Shown: piece by piece, positions 12,597 through 24,670 of the stretch
Layout: every line of letters starts with the position of its first letter
Numbering within the stretch: the first letter of the stretch is position 1
Source of the DNA: Impatiens glandulifera
Lineage: Eukaryota; Streptophyta; Magnoliopsida; Ericales; Balsaminaceae
Assembly (NCBI RefSeq): GCF_907164915.1
Contig: NC_061868.1
Location: 47,987,689 to 48,051,688, forward strand
Direction: 5' to 3'
DNA: 64,000 nt
Made by a program: the position numbers and the translations under genes
The notes under the pieces: generated by a model
Databases searched by the model: none
The model's input: the letters and a program-made list of their open reading frames with translations, nothing else
Told to the model about the DNA's origin: nothing

Positions 12597-12955
12597 CATT
12601 TACTTCTAATTTAATTATTGTTGAGTTAATTTCAGTAACATAAGTTTTAAAATTAATTTAAAAAACCATGTAATTATAGAAATTTAAAATTTAGACATGG
12701 GAAACTTTAAATAAGGGTATGAATGTATGTTACATCAACTTAGGGGTGAGCATATGGTAAAATCAATCTGTTTTGTCCGATCCGTATTAAATCCAAACTA
12801 AGTTTATCCAATCCGTAATCCAAACCATTTTATTAATTAATACGGATCGGATACGGATTTGATTGAAAATGGTTTGTATAATCCAAACTAAAAAGTATTT
12901 ATATATATCAGCTTGAAATTAGTCAACAATTTTTTTTAAATTTTTTTTTTAAATT

Positions 12956-12988
<33 letters not shown>

Positions 12989-13808
12989 ATTCGATTTTTT
13001 ATTATTATTAAATTTGAATCTGAAAAAAATAATAAAAATAAAAATAATAATAAAAAATAAAAATAAAAATAAATATTGTGTTGTCGAGTGATGATAAGTA
13101 AAATATATATTATATTGAGATGAAATTTAATTTAAAAAAAAATATTTTTATTTAGATAGCTTGAATAATTTGGATAATCCTAATCCAATCCGATTTAATT
13201 CAATCCGAACTCAATCTGATCTCAGTTTAATCCGAAATATCCAATCCGAATTAGTATTTAAGATTCGAATTGGATTGGATTTCGGATTAAACCATCCAAT
13301 GCTCCCCCTACATCAACTTAACTAAAACATTATATTAAGTTAGGCTCAATAGGGATAAAATATCACAATTCATGACTGATTTCATTTCTTTATTTGCATC
13401 AAAATTAATATTTGATTTGAGTACATCAACAATTTTAAGTTGTCTTTTTATGTAAGCAACTTTTCATAGTTAACTGAAAAAAAAATCATTCTAACATCAC
13501 TTCTCAACCATTTTTACTTTGACATTTGAGGAACCTATAAAAAAAAAGTCATAAACAAAATATAATGGGTCTGATTAAAAATACATGGAACTAAAGCATA
13601 GTTAAACAAACCAATATTATTAAATTGAATAGTATATACATAATTAAACTGTATTTTAAAATATTATTTCATTTAAATTAATACTTTAATAAAATATACC
13701 CAATTCCAAATTAATAGGGTTTCAAACAAACTCAGTAAAAACACATATCAAATTTGAAAACCTTCTTTGCAATAGCTTCTGAATGTAGTCATCCTACTTT
13801 AAAACAAT
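12597..13808. repeat. Duplicated block, copy A (contains a MITE)
   Basis: Non-coding block closely similar, in the same orientation, to 14509-15195. Shared landmarks include the opening TTTAATTATTGTTGAGTTAA, CATGACTGATTTCATTTC and, at the right end, CCTTCTTTGCAATAGCTTCT. Copy A is longer because it carries the 570-bp MITE at 12741-13310. Confidence 0.85.
12741..13310. mobile_element. hAT-type MITE with perfect 8-bp target duplication
   Basis: The element begins TAGGGGTGAGCAT and ends ATGCTCCCCCTA, an imperfect terminal inverted repeat of about 12 bp, and is flanked on both sides by CATCAACT (12733-12740 and 13311-13318). The sister block at 14509-15195 has the uninterrupted site with one copy of CATTAACT near 14647. 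Inside are many inverted runs of AATCCGAT-like sequence near both ends and an AT-rich centre; no protein is encoded. Size, termini and 8-bp duplication fit a non-autonomous hAT element. Confidence 0.88.
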
Positions 13809-14508
13809 AGGATTAAATTACATTGATTATTAACCTTTTAATGGATTTAGTCCTAAACTAAGAAATTATTTGTTTTTATTCTTTAGCTACATAGATAGAA
13901 TCAGGGCTTGTAAATTTGGGTTTGGTTAGAGTAAAGAAAAAGAACTAAAAGCTTATTGAAAATTAGGTAAGAAAATCTATTCTTTTACCGTTTTAGTTTT
14001 TAAAATATATATGTATAAGTATTTTGGGTATAAGATGTTGGTTTTCATCAAACATATTTTAAGGTAAACAAATTTATTGTTAAATGAGTTTATAAATTTA
14101 TGGATCAAGAATGCATGCAGATTTTGATGAAGAAATAATGGTTTATATGATGGTTCGGAAAACTTGATTTTAAATAGTTTTTGAGGAAAATATTGATTTA
14201 TGAAAGATGATTTTGTGAAAATATGATTTGGGATAAAGTATTTTCAAACAATTTGATATTGCTTTTATTTCAACATTGAAATGGAAATCGGTATATCTGG
14301 ACTTAAAAGAATTTTGCTTCTAAATGATTTTGAAGATATGACTATTTTTATTACTTTGGACTTGATTTTGTATTGTTTGTCTAATAATGAACTATTTGTG
14401 CCTCAAGTGCCGCTTATACCGGTTAAATGCGTGAACGCAAAACACTTATGTCTTGGTTGATGGCTCATGCGTCAATGCAAGACCTATGTCTTGATTGATA
14501 GTGGTCAA
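13809..14508. other. Spacer between the duplicated blocks
   Basis: AT-rich and non-coding. At about 14428-14503 there is an imperfect tandem pair of roughly 37 bp built on ATGCGT...ACTTATGTCTTG / ACCTATGTCTTG. Nothing else is recognisable. Confidence 0.5.
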
Positions 14509-15195
14509 CATTTACTTCAAATTTAATTATTGTTGAGTTAATTTCAGTAAAATAAGTTTTAAAATTTAATTAAAAGGACCATGTAATTAATGAAATTTAA
14601 AATTTAATAATAGGAAACTTTAAATAAGGGTATGAATTTATGTTACATTAACTTAACTACAACTTTATTAAGTTAGGCTCAATAGGGATAAACTATCACA
14701 ATTCATGACTGATTTCATTTCCTTATTTGCATCAAAATTAATACTTTCATTTGATTAAAGTACATCAACAATTTTAACTTGTCTTTTTCTATGTAAGCAA
14801 CTTTTGATAGTTAATTGAAAAAAAAGAAAAACAAGTTTTAAAACTTTTTTTTCATTCTAACATGACTTATCAACAATTTTTACTTTGACAGTTGAGGGTA
14901 TCTATAAACAATATAAACAAGTCACATACAAAATATAATGGACTTTTTTAAAAACAAATGAAACTGGTAATTTAACGAATAAATATTATTAAATTTGTTA
15001 ATATATACATAATTAAAGTATATTTCAGAATATTATTTCATTTAAATTAATTTAAATCAATACTCTAATAAGATATTTAAAATAAAAATAATTTTAAATA
15101 AATTTAAAAAAAATTATTCAAACTCTGATTTCAAAGAAGTTTGAAAACCTTCTTTGCAATAGCTTCTAAATGTAGTCATCCTAGTTTAAAACAAT
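14509..15195. repeat. Duplicated block, copy B (empty MITE site)
   Basis: Same-orientation copy of 12597-13808 without the MITE; the empty target lies near 14647. The two copies differ by scattered substitutions and small indels, so the duplication is not recent. Confidence 0.85.
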
Positions 15196-18100
15196 GTGGA
15201 GGGTCATTTCAGGAAGATATTCACCATTTCACCGTGCAAAAAATATTGTTAAAAAATATTGTTCAAAATGCAATTTTTTATATATAAAAGTACAAATATG
15301 TTACGAAGATTTTTCATTAAGGAAGCCTTAAGATGAAGTCTAGAGTAAACTGAGGAGTCGTGCAAACAAAATAACCATTTAACCTAAATGTAACATTTGT
15401 AACTATTTCTTAGCCCAACTGGGCTAACAAAAAAAAAGTAAACTTGAGTCTCATCTCATTACCCTTGAGGGATTTAATTCACACAATTTTCTCTATGTCA
15501 TAAACTCACCAAGAACACCCTTAATAAAGGGAAAAAAAAGAGTTACTCACAAGCTGCATATTTTATTGTCAAATGAACAATCCACACAAAAAAATAAAAC
15601 GAAAGAAATTTGAGTAAGATTGAGATATTTTTGGTAAGTCATGAAGCTAAGTGAAAGTCAATCAGGTATTGTTGACATTAGACATACAAAGCATGAAAGC
15701 CAGCATATTGGTCCAAAAGACATATTCATGAAAATAGTTATTATATATTCAACAAGCAATTAAGAACCTTTACAGGTTAGATTCTCCTAAAAGGAATAGA
15801 AACTCCATTTTGATTTGGGGATTTCTGGTTATCATTATTGGAATAACTGCAGCTAGCCAAACATCACAGAATAACATTTAACATGTCAAGAGAAAACGCA
15901 ATTGCAGATCACCAATTAACAGGGTTTATTCTAAACAAAAAGCCTCCTTGGAATACATAAGATACATAGGTGTGGTTATACACAATAATTGGTTTAATAT
16001 AACGTGCAAAAGACAGAAGAAGTAAACACAGTACTCACAATATCGCACGCGATGCTGCCTTTACCTTCGTGAAACTCAGCTCAATGGGAAAAGAAGCTTG
16101 CACTTGTCTTCCGCTGCTAAAAGAGGTACAAACATAGGGAGACTATATAATTGTCAAATTGGATAAAGGTATGGTCTCAAACTGAGGTGCTGATTTGCAA
16201 CCCTTAGGATGAAAAGGCTCAGAACTCCTCTTAAAAGCATTATTAAAATTTAATACACAAGTTTACTTTGAGTTAAGCATCATATGATATGAATTAAGCT
16301 GGTGTTTTTTTTTTAGTTTGGGAATAACAATCCTATGTTATTGTTTTTCTTCTGTTGGAATGCTTGAAAACTATTCTAGAATGCATGTAAAGGAAGCAAC
16401 AATGCCAGTTTCAAAGTGTTCATGCACACTTTGCGACAACAATTGAAGCTTTGCATCTTGGTGGTGCAATTTTTTTATTTAAAAGGAATCTTCTACATGA
16501 AAGCTATTGTGATTCTAGACAAATTATATTTTTTGTTTGTCGTAGAGATACAAAATTCAGATGTTTTACAGGACTAACAAAAGGATTGAGAAAATGAAAT
16601 GATTAATGAACTCCTTAGCATTAAGAAAATCCTTTGTGACGCTATATAATGTCTGGTAAGATGGCAATATTAAGCAAGGCTACAATAAGATATAATGCAA
16701 TAACTATTTTAATGATATGGTGCTTGCAAAGTGCAAACTATTCCCGCAAGAGACAGTTGAGAATTGGGAGTTACAAATGAATGCCCATCAAAGACTGGCT
16801 AAGGGTTAGGCTCTAGCCTCTAGCTAGGTCATAACCATAAATGTCATATTGTGATCATTGTAACATCAAGGTGAATTTCTTAAGATGAATTTCTTAACAT
16901 TAGGTTCTTAAGATGGTCATCTAACAAACTAGACATTTCTTAGCATTCACACAATGTTCGATGATCATCAATTTGATTAATTGCTCAAGATTCAAAATTC
17001 TAACTAGGGTGGTCAATCATGTTGAGTAATCATTAGTTATGTATAAGTTAAACATTAGGACATCAGTTATTTATAAGTTAAAGTCACATTAATTATGTGT
17101 CAGGTGTCTAATCAACATCGAGAATCCATATCATAGCAGTAGTAAATAATTCAACTTTGACCAATGCTATTTTCCTTAAACAACTTGTATTATATTTACC
17201 ATTAATTCTATTTTTAAATATTACTTATGATTTATAAATACTTTTAAAGATCAAAATCTCTTTCTTTTCTTTGTTGATTGTTGGTGTTGTTAATTTAATT
17301 ATGAAATATGATTCTGCCAAAGAAATGCTGGAATAATTAATGAGATTTAGGAATTTCAAATGCATAATAATATGTGGGCAAGGAGATTGTATTTGCATCA
17401 AAATTCATCGATTGGCAAAAATTTCCAGAAATACCTTTTTGCAAGCACATACCAAATTCATTCATTGAATGAATTTTCGCCGCTGGACATGGAAGGCTAA
17501 ACCGGTTACAGCTGATTGGAAATCGGGCGAAAGCTAGACTTACATATGATTCGATTCTTTGAGAAAGCTTTTTACAGAAAACGCCACCACTAAGAAGAAG
17601 ATACTGTGTTCTTTTTCATCTCTTTTGTTTGAGTTAGGATCTGAAAAATTATATATACGTCAATATCTCTCCTTTTCATCTCATTTTTGTATTTTTTTAA
17701 TGTCACTAAGAATATTTAAAATTATTTGTATAAAAATGTGGATGGATGGATGAATACGTGGTTTATTCATATTATAATTTATTTATTTTAAAGAAATATA
17801 TATTCTTGTATATTTAATAAATGTCGTTTTTAACATTTGTATGTATTCAAAATGGATTGAACTGAACATGAAAAATTAGATTAGGGTTACATGTATGTTT
17901 GAGCTCGGGTTAAAGTCGGGTCAAAGTCGGGTGGATTAAACATATAAAATGTGTGCCCTTAATTCGCACCACTAATTAAACCATTAAAATAGTGAAACCT
18001 ACAAAACTACCTTTGATTGGTTGAGTGTTGGTATAATGATATTGTTTATATAATTGATTAAATGATAATAATGGTGGAAATAATTTGATAGGGAAATATA

Positions 18101-20090
18101 AGGAGCAATAATTGAAAGCAATGGACACGTGTACCGTCACACTTAATAATGTTGTTTTATATGTGACGTGGTAGTTATGATTTTTATGGTAAGTGGTCCG
18201 TTTTCAGTCAATACCACTTTCCACGTGTATCTACCGAATTTGTTGGCTTTTTTACAATGGAGCAGTAATTTTATATAAACAATTAAAACCAAAAATACAT
18301 TTATTGCCGTGTAATCATGCTCTAACAAATTTGACTTAAGTGTCAAAGTTCACTAATTACAGTAATTATGACAACAATTAATCACAGTTAAATCTCACTT
18401 TATATTATTAATATTAAACCTACGGCTATAGAATATCATTACATTTATCACTTAAGACTTTCATCGAACTATACACTTTTATCATAATCATTGACTTGTT
18501 GCTTACACTTTTTGATGGATTTTAAAGTTACCCAAATCAATAGTTAGAGTTAAAGTCTTTATATTTAGATTTTTTTAAATATTATATAAATTTTAAATTG
18601 CTTTAATACCTAAATTTTAGTAAGTTTATGTACTTGGTTGATCTTGTATTATTTTCAAATGATATTATTGCTGTTTTAAAATATATGTGGGTCAGGACCA
18701 ATTGAGAAAATAATAATAATTTTTGGACTTGTTTATTTGTTATGTTATGTATAAACATTTAGTGAAAAAACATATGATATTTTATAATGAAAAAAATATG
18801 ATATTTTTACAACGGTGTACAGTAAGAATTCCCTCAATAACCGAATAGGGCAAGAATGTTAGTAAAAAAAATCTCAAAATAAAAAGGGACGGATGATAAA
18901 TGTATTCCCACCTCGACCCACTATTATCTCTACATCAATATCATTCTTATCATCAACTAAAATATTCAAATATCCTTATTTTATTTTTATAAATTTTAAA
19001 TAAAAGATACATTAATGAAATTTAACAAATTATAAAATACAAATATCTTTTTTTTAAATAAGATTAGTTTTTGAATAATACCTCAAAACTCTCAAATGAT
19101 CAAGGTTGGTTCTTTGTTATTATTTAAATAACCAACTCAATCAAAAATTATTTTACTTTTTTATTCACTCAATTTAATAATTAAAATATATTTTTTTAAT
19201 TATTATTTTATCACTATATATTAATATATTTTAAATATTTTTATCAAAATAAATTAATATCTCTTAATATAAATAATTACATAAGTATAAATAATATAAA
19301 TGATACAGAGAGAATTTGAGTTAATTTGCGTATGGTATGTATTTAACTCATAAAATGACATTTATACATAAAAATAAAGTTATTATCCTCCTTATTTGTT
19401 AAATTTTTTTTTTCTTTTGTAAATGTGGTGTTGCCTTAATAAATACATTTAATGTCTACCACGGTAAGATCGAACTAATCGGTTAGTTTGATGCTATTAG
19501 TATATGTACTGCATGTATCTATTAAGAAAGAGACACATGTACAGTACAGGTAATATCAAATTAATCGAACTAAATCGAGAATTTAAAAGAGGGAATATGA
19601 TTGAGAGGTAATTATTTGTGACAGAATCTAATTGATTGAAATTTTTTTACTATCCTCACAAGTTTTCATTTTTTCAATGTTAATGTAATTCCCTTTTCAT
19701 TCTCTTTCTCCAATTTTTTTTCTTTATTCATTCCCATAAATAAATATTATATATATAAAAAAATATATATATATATAAACAAAGAATATATATTGTTTGA
19801 ATGGAAGATATTTTGAATATATTTTGAATTAAATAGTACTCCAACACAAAATACAAGCCGTCCACTCTTGAAGCGATATCACTGAAATAAGACCGACACA
19901 GATAATATACTAAAATGTTTATAGTGTCTAAATACATAACTTTTTTCTTTTCTTTTTTCTTTTCATATAAACAATGATGGTATTATTATCAATTACTTAT
20001 TTTCATCACACTTTTCAAAATATCAACTAAAAACCAATTTAACTTAAATAATTAAAAAAAAAGGTCAGGAGAATCTCTACAAAATTGTTG
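15196..20090. other. Long intergenic region, possible decayed exons, ACGTG cluster
   Basis: No complete gene recognised. Short stretches look less AT-rich than the surroundings: a + strand frame near 15790-15878 ends in one hydrophobic segment (SILIWGFLVIIIGITAAS) before a stop, and a segment at 16040-16125 is flanked by splice-like signals on both strands. A minus-strand leader-like stretch lies at 17460-17600. These may be remnants of a decayed gene or an untranslated transcript. Three ACGTG cores lie at 18125-18228. Confidence 0.35.
18125..18228. promoter_or_regulatory. G-box/ABRE-like cluster
   Basis: Three ACGTG-core sites within 104 bp: ACACGTGT at 18125-18132, GACGTGG at 18165-18171 and CCACGTGT at 18221-18228. 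Such clusters bind bZIP and bHLH factors in plant promoters. The nearest confident gene start, TPS5-like, is about 2 kb to the right, so the target is unknown. Confidence 0.3.
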
Positions 20091-20236
20091 CAGAGAGAGA
20101 AAGAGAGAGTGAGAGTGAGAGTGAAAGTGAAGCTTCTGAGGCGGCGAAGGAATCTTTGGATCGAATATTTGAAGCTTCTTGGCGAAACCCACCCACCCAC
20201 CCACTAGCTAGAATTCTTCCCTCTTTTGAAAGAAAG

Positions 20237-20601
20237 GTAAGCAAGCTCGTATGGAGTTTTCTACAGTTTAGACCACTCTCTCTTCTTCTTCTTCTTCTTC
20301 ATGTGCTTTGTTGCTGTTCTTCCACTTTCTCTACAACTTTTCCTTACTTTTCTTCTCAACCATGTTTTCCATCTTGATTCATGCCCCCATTTCCCTTGTT
20401 GACTCTTTTCCACTTCCTCCAAATAGAATCTCCTTTTAATGTGTGGATCGTAATCATATCTTTTTCATTTCACCCCCTCTTTCTTTCAGTATCTCTGCCC
20501 TTTGAAGGAAGGAAACTGCTTATGCTTTCTGGGTATTTCCTCATTTCTGTAATAAATTTCCCATTGTTAATTAATTCTTCTTCCTGGGTTTTTCTTTGTA
20601 G
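20237..20601 (+). other. 5' UTR intron of the TPS5-like gene
   Basis: Donor AAAG/GTAAGC at 20237 and acceptor TTTGTAG ending at 20601 define a 365-bp leader intron with a pyrimidine-rich interior. The leader exon upstream (about 20090-20236) starts in a GAGAGAGA-rich stretch and contains no ATG. Leader introns at this place are common in class II TPS genes. Confidence 0.65.
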
Positions 20602-20614
20602 AAGCTACCTGCTG

Positions 20615-20629
20615 ATGATATCTGAGTAG
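20615..20629 (+). other. Mini upstream ORF in the TPS5-like leader
   Basis: Four codons and a stop (M-I-S-E) lie in the second leader exon, 36 bases before the main ATG. It is the first ATG of the predicted spliced leader, so ribosomes would meet it before the TPS start. A regulatory effect is inference. Confidence 0.4.
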
Positions 20630-20650
20630 TTTGAAGACAGTTTATTTATA

Positions 20651-23391
20651 ATGGTTTCAAGATCTTACTCAAATCTATTGGATCTTACTTCTGGGGATTT
20701 TCCTTCTCTTGGTCGAGTTGGAAAGAGATTATCTCGAGTGGCCACGGTTGCCAGCTTCATGACTGAAGTAGACGACAGCGACAATAGTAATATCAGTGTT
20801 GGGTCGGAGCCTCCTTCTTCGATTTCTCAGGATAGGATGATCATTGTGGGTAATCAACTCCCTCTTCGGGCCGAACGAAGAAAAAGAAGAAGAACAGAGG
20901 ATGGAGAAGAAGAAGAAGTATGGGATTTCAGTTGGGATGAGGATTCTTTACTTCTGCAACTAAAAGATGGGTTAGGAGAAGATATAGATGTCGTTTACGT
21001 GGGTTGTCTTAAGGAAGAGATCGACCCGATCGAACAGGACGAGGTTGCGCAAACTTTGCTGGAAACGTTTAAATGTGTCCCGGCTTTCATTCCTCCAGAG
21101 CTTTTCAGCAGATACTACCATGGTTTCTGTAAGCAGCATCTATGGCCTTTGTTTCACTACATGCTTCCTTTATCACCTGATCTGGGAGGTCGATTCGATC
21201 GCTCCTTTTGGCAGGCGTACGTCTCCGTTAACAAGATCTTCGCCGATAAAGTAATGGAGGTTATTAACCCCGACGACGATTTCGTTTGGGTACACGACTA
21301 CCATTTGATGGTCTTACCAACATTTCTGAGAAAAAGATTCAACAGATTGAAGATGGGATTCTTTCTTCACAGCCCATTTCCATCTTCCGAAATCTACCGA
21401 ACGTTACCCGTAAGAGACGAGCTCCTCCGAGCTTTACTCAACACCGATCTCATCGGCTTCCATACGTTCGACTACGCTAGACACTTCCTGTCCTGTTGCA
21501 GTAGAATGCTCGGCGTTTCTTATCAATCCAAACGAGGTCATATCGGGCTTGAATACTATGGCCGAAACGTCAGTATCAAGATTCTCCCTGTCGGGATTCA
21601 CATGGGTCAGCTTCAATCTGTTCTCGATCTCCCCGAGACAGAATCCCGTGTCGCGGAGCTCCGTGACCAGTTTATGGATCGAACAGTCTTGCTTGGAGTT
21701 GACGACATGGATATTTTCAAAGGAATAACCTTAAAACTATTAGCGTTTGAACAATTGCTCATCCAACATCCCGACAAGAGAGGTAAAGTTGTCCTTGTCC
21801 AGATCGCTAATCCGGCGAGAGGTCGTGGGAAAGACGTGCAGGAAGTTCAGTCTGAAACTTACGCCACGGTTAAGAGAATCAACCAAACGTTTGGACGACC
21901 AAAATATGAACCGGTAATCTTGATCGATACCCCTCTTCAGTTCTACGAAAGGATTGCTTATTACGTTTTAGCTGAATGCTGTTTAGTGACTGCTGTAAGG
22001 GATGGAATGAACCTCATACCTTACGAGTATATCATTTGTCGACAAGGAAACGAGAAGCTAGACGATGCTTTAGGACTTGACAAATCGGTTCCTAAGAAGA
22101 GCATGTTGGTTCTTTCTGAATTTATCGGGTGCTCCCCTTCTCTTAGTGGTGCGGTTCGTGTTAATCCTTGGAACATCGATGCTGTCGCTGAAGCTATGGA
22201 TTCGGCTTTAATGGTTGGAGATTTTGAGAAACAAATGAGACATGAAAAACATTATAAGTACGTGAGTACACATGATGTTGCTTATTGGGCAAACAGTTTT
22301 ATGCAGGATCTTCAACGTACCTGTAACGAACATGTCGGTAGGAGATGCTGGGGGATTGGTTTCGGTTTAGGTTTTCGGGTAATCGCAATGGATTCTAATT
22401 TCAGGAAGCTTTCGGTTGAGTATATTGTTTCGGCTTATAAGAGGACTAGAAACCGAGCTATTCTCATAGATTACGATAGCACGATGACTACGACAACTCT
22501 TCCTAGTTCCGCGAGCACCACTTCTACTCTTTCGGAAGCTCGTGAAATCTTAAACAGTTTGTGTGCGGACCCGAGAAACGTGGTGTTTATTGTTAGCGGG
22601 AAGGACCGCAAAACGTTGTCGAAATGGTTTTCATCCTGTGAGAAGCTTGGAATGGCAGCTGAGCATGGATATTTTCTAAGGTATGCTGTCTTCATTGTCT
22701 CCAATTTTGGAAATTCAAAACATAACCGTGTGTCGTGTTTCAGGTCAAATAGCGAGGAAGAATGGGAAACTTGTGTTGCAGTTCCTGACTTCGATTGGAA
22801 ACAAATAGCGGAACCTGTAATGCAGCTTTACACGGAGACAACTGATGGTTCTGCGATTGAGATGAAGGAGAGCACGTTAGTATGGAATTATCAGCACGCG
22901 GATCCTGATTTCGGTTCTTGTCAGGCTAAGGAGTTGTTAGACCATCTGGAGAGTGTTCTCGCTAATGAATCGGTTTCTGTGAAGAGGGGGCAGCACATAG
23001 TAGAAGTTAAGCCTCAGGTTAGTAATAGTTGTTTCCTTCATCTTTCAATTACAATTATAATTACTGAAGAATCTGTGTGTTGTTGATATAGGGGGTGAAC
23101 AAAGGACTTGTGGCGGAGCGATTACTAGCCACGATGCAGAAGAAGGGGATGCTTCCGGATTTTGTGTTGTGCATTGGAGATGATCGGTCGGAGGAGGACA
23201 TGTTTGAGGTGATATCGAGTGCGGCTAAAGGCTCGTCTCTGTCTCCTGTAGCGGAAGTGTTTGCTTGTACGGTTGGGCAGAAACCGAGCAAGGCTAAGTA
23301 TTTCCTCGAGGATTCTACTGAGATATTGAAGATGCTTGAGGGGCTGGCAGCTGCTTCAGAGCAGTTTGCAAGGAACCCATGCTACAATTAA
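20651..23391 (+). CDS. TPS5: Class II trehalose-6-phosphate synthase/phosphatase-like protein (TPS5 type)
   Basis: Cytosolic sugar-signalling protein with a glycosyltransferase 20 domain fused to a TPP-like HAD domain; plant class II members are thought to be regulatory. Three exons, 20651-22680, 22744-23017 and 23092-23391, give 867 residues, the usual class II length. The N terminus MVSRSYSNLLDL is the class II hallmark, a candidate site for SnRK1 phosphorylation and 14-3-3 binding. The GT domain (about 62-560) has NQLPL at 68-72, where active class I enzymes have NRLPV, then HDYHLMVLP, DDMDIFKG and VRDGMNL. The TPP-like domain (from about 600) has motif I as DYDST at 607-611 instead of DYDGT, VSGKDRKTL, and GDDRSEEDMFE. 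Sequence around EQDEVAQTLLETFKCVPAFI and the C terminus favour TPS5 over TPS6 or TPS7-10. Intron 1 (63 bp) is in frame and stop-free. Confidence 0.95.
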
Positions 23392-24560
23392 ATTGTTTGA
23401 TGAATTATAGTTTATTTGTGACATAATTTGCATCTTATATATTGGCTTATTATGTTTGATATGGTTGGTTTGTTTGTTGTTGATGATGGTTGTTGTCTAT
23501 AGGTTTATTCTTAAAAACTACCATCATATTATGACTGGACCATTCATTAGAAACAAAGGAATGAAAAAAATTAACTCTTTTGGGACAACTATTTTGAAGG
23601 GAATCCTAATACCCTTTTCACACATCAACAAACAAATTTAAATTTATGATTCTCAATGTTTCAATTAAATAGACCTTCTAAAAGTAAATCACAACTCCCA
23701 AAACAACAAAAAATGATATTAAAAATCATGGGCCTCTTATTATTATTTAAAATAATTATATTCACAAAAGATAACGAGTTAAGCACATAGTCATAGCATG
23801 TAAACAAACTTAACCATTTAATTATGTATAAAACTTGTCGCTTGACAAACTCGGACTCAGGACATCGAGGAGACTGAGAATATCCACCTCTAAATTAGAA
23901 GAGGGGATTAAAAATGTGGTCACAAAAAGGTTAAACACACAACCCGCAAATACACTTAATTATTTAACCAGACGCAAAATTTGCCGTCTGACGGACTCAA
24001 ACTCAAAACCTCTCAAAAAGTTGGGATATCTAAATTTTGTTACCGTTAAGTTAGAAGAGAGAATAAATAATCAAAATTCAATAATTAACTAACAAGTTTT
24101 GATCATATGCATAAGTACATAAATTTATAGATTAAATTGGATAAAAATGCATATTTTTTCCTTGATATTAATGTCCCTCATGGTTTCATATAAAAAAAAT
24201 AAGTTAAACCATTCTAACTAAAAACTGAAATAATACTCTAGACGATGCATTAATCTCCGTGGTTATTATCAAACTCAAATTCGTTATAAATAAGTTGCCT
24301 TGATTTCTTATATTTTTTCAATATATTATTATGATTTACTAATAAAAATAAAATAGGGAATTTCAAAGTTTGACATAATAATATAAGGAAAATTGCTTAA
24401 ATAACATAACTAAAAGATAGGATCTAAAATATATTCTTAAAATCTTTAAGTCCAAATTTGTAGATATATCAATAATATAGGGATGATTTTGGTATCCATA
24501 TTGTTTGGTTGGACTTTTAATGGATTCCTGTTATATGTTTTCTTAAGAATAAAAAAAAAC
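23392..24560. other. Intergenic spacer with imperfect tandem repeat
   Basis: Downstream of the TPS gene. Two related segments at about 23819-23910 and 23957-24067 share the order TAATTAT, a (C)TTG-C-TCTGAC/CTTGAC-type core, ACTC, and TTAGAAGAG. No gene is seen. Confidence 0.45.
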
Positions 24561-24597
24561 AGTGGCCGTTTAAAGGAGCAGCCCGACCCGCTAGAGC

Positions 24598-24605
24598 TAG
24601 GGTTT
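24598..24605 (-). promoter_or_regulatory. Telo-box near the RBM34-like start
   Basis: TAGGGTTT on the + strand (AAACCCTA on the minus) lies 66 bases before the ATG at 24671. Telo-boxes are typical of promoters of plant ribosome-biogenesis and translation genes, which fits the nucleolar role of the downstream protein. Confidence 0.5.
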
Positions 24606-24670
24606 TATTTTCAAGACGCTGCATTCGCTAATTCTCTCTCCGTCGTCGTCTTCCCGTTTGTCCGACGAAG

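Noticed and set aside
18143..18346. 67-codon minus-strand frame
   Set aside because: Lies over the ACGTG cluster, no conserved content, AT-driven composition.
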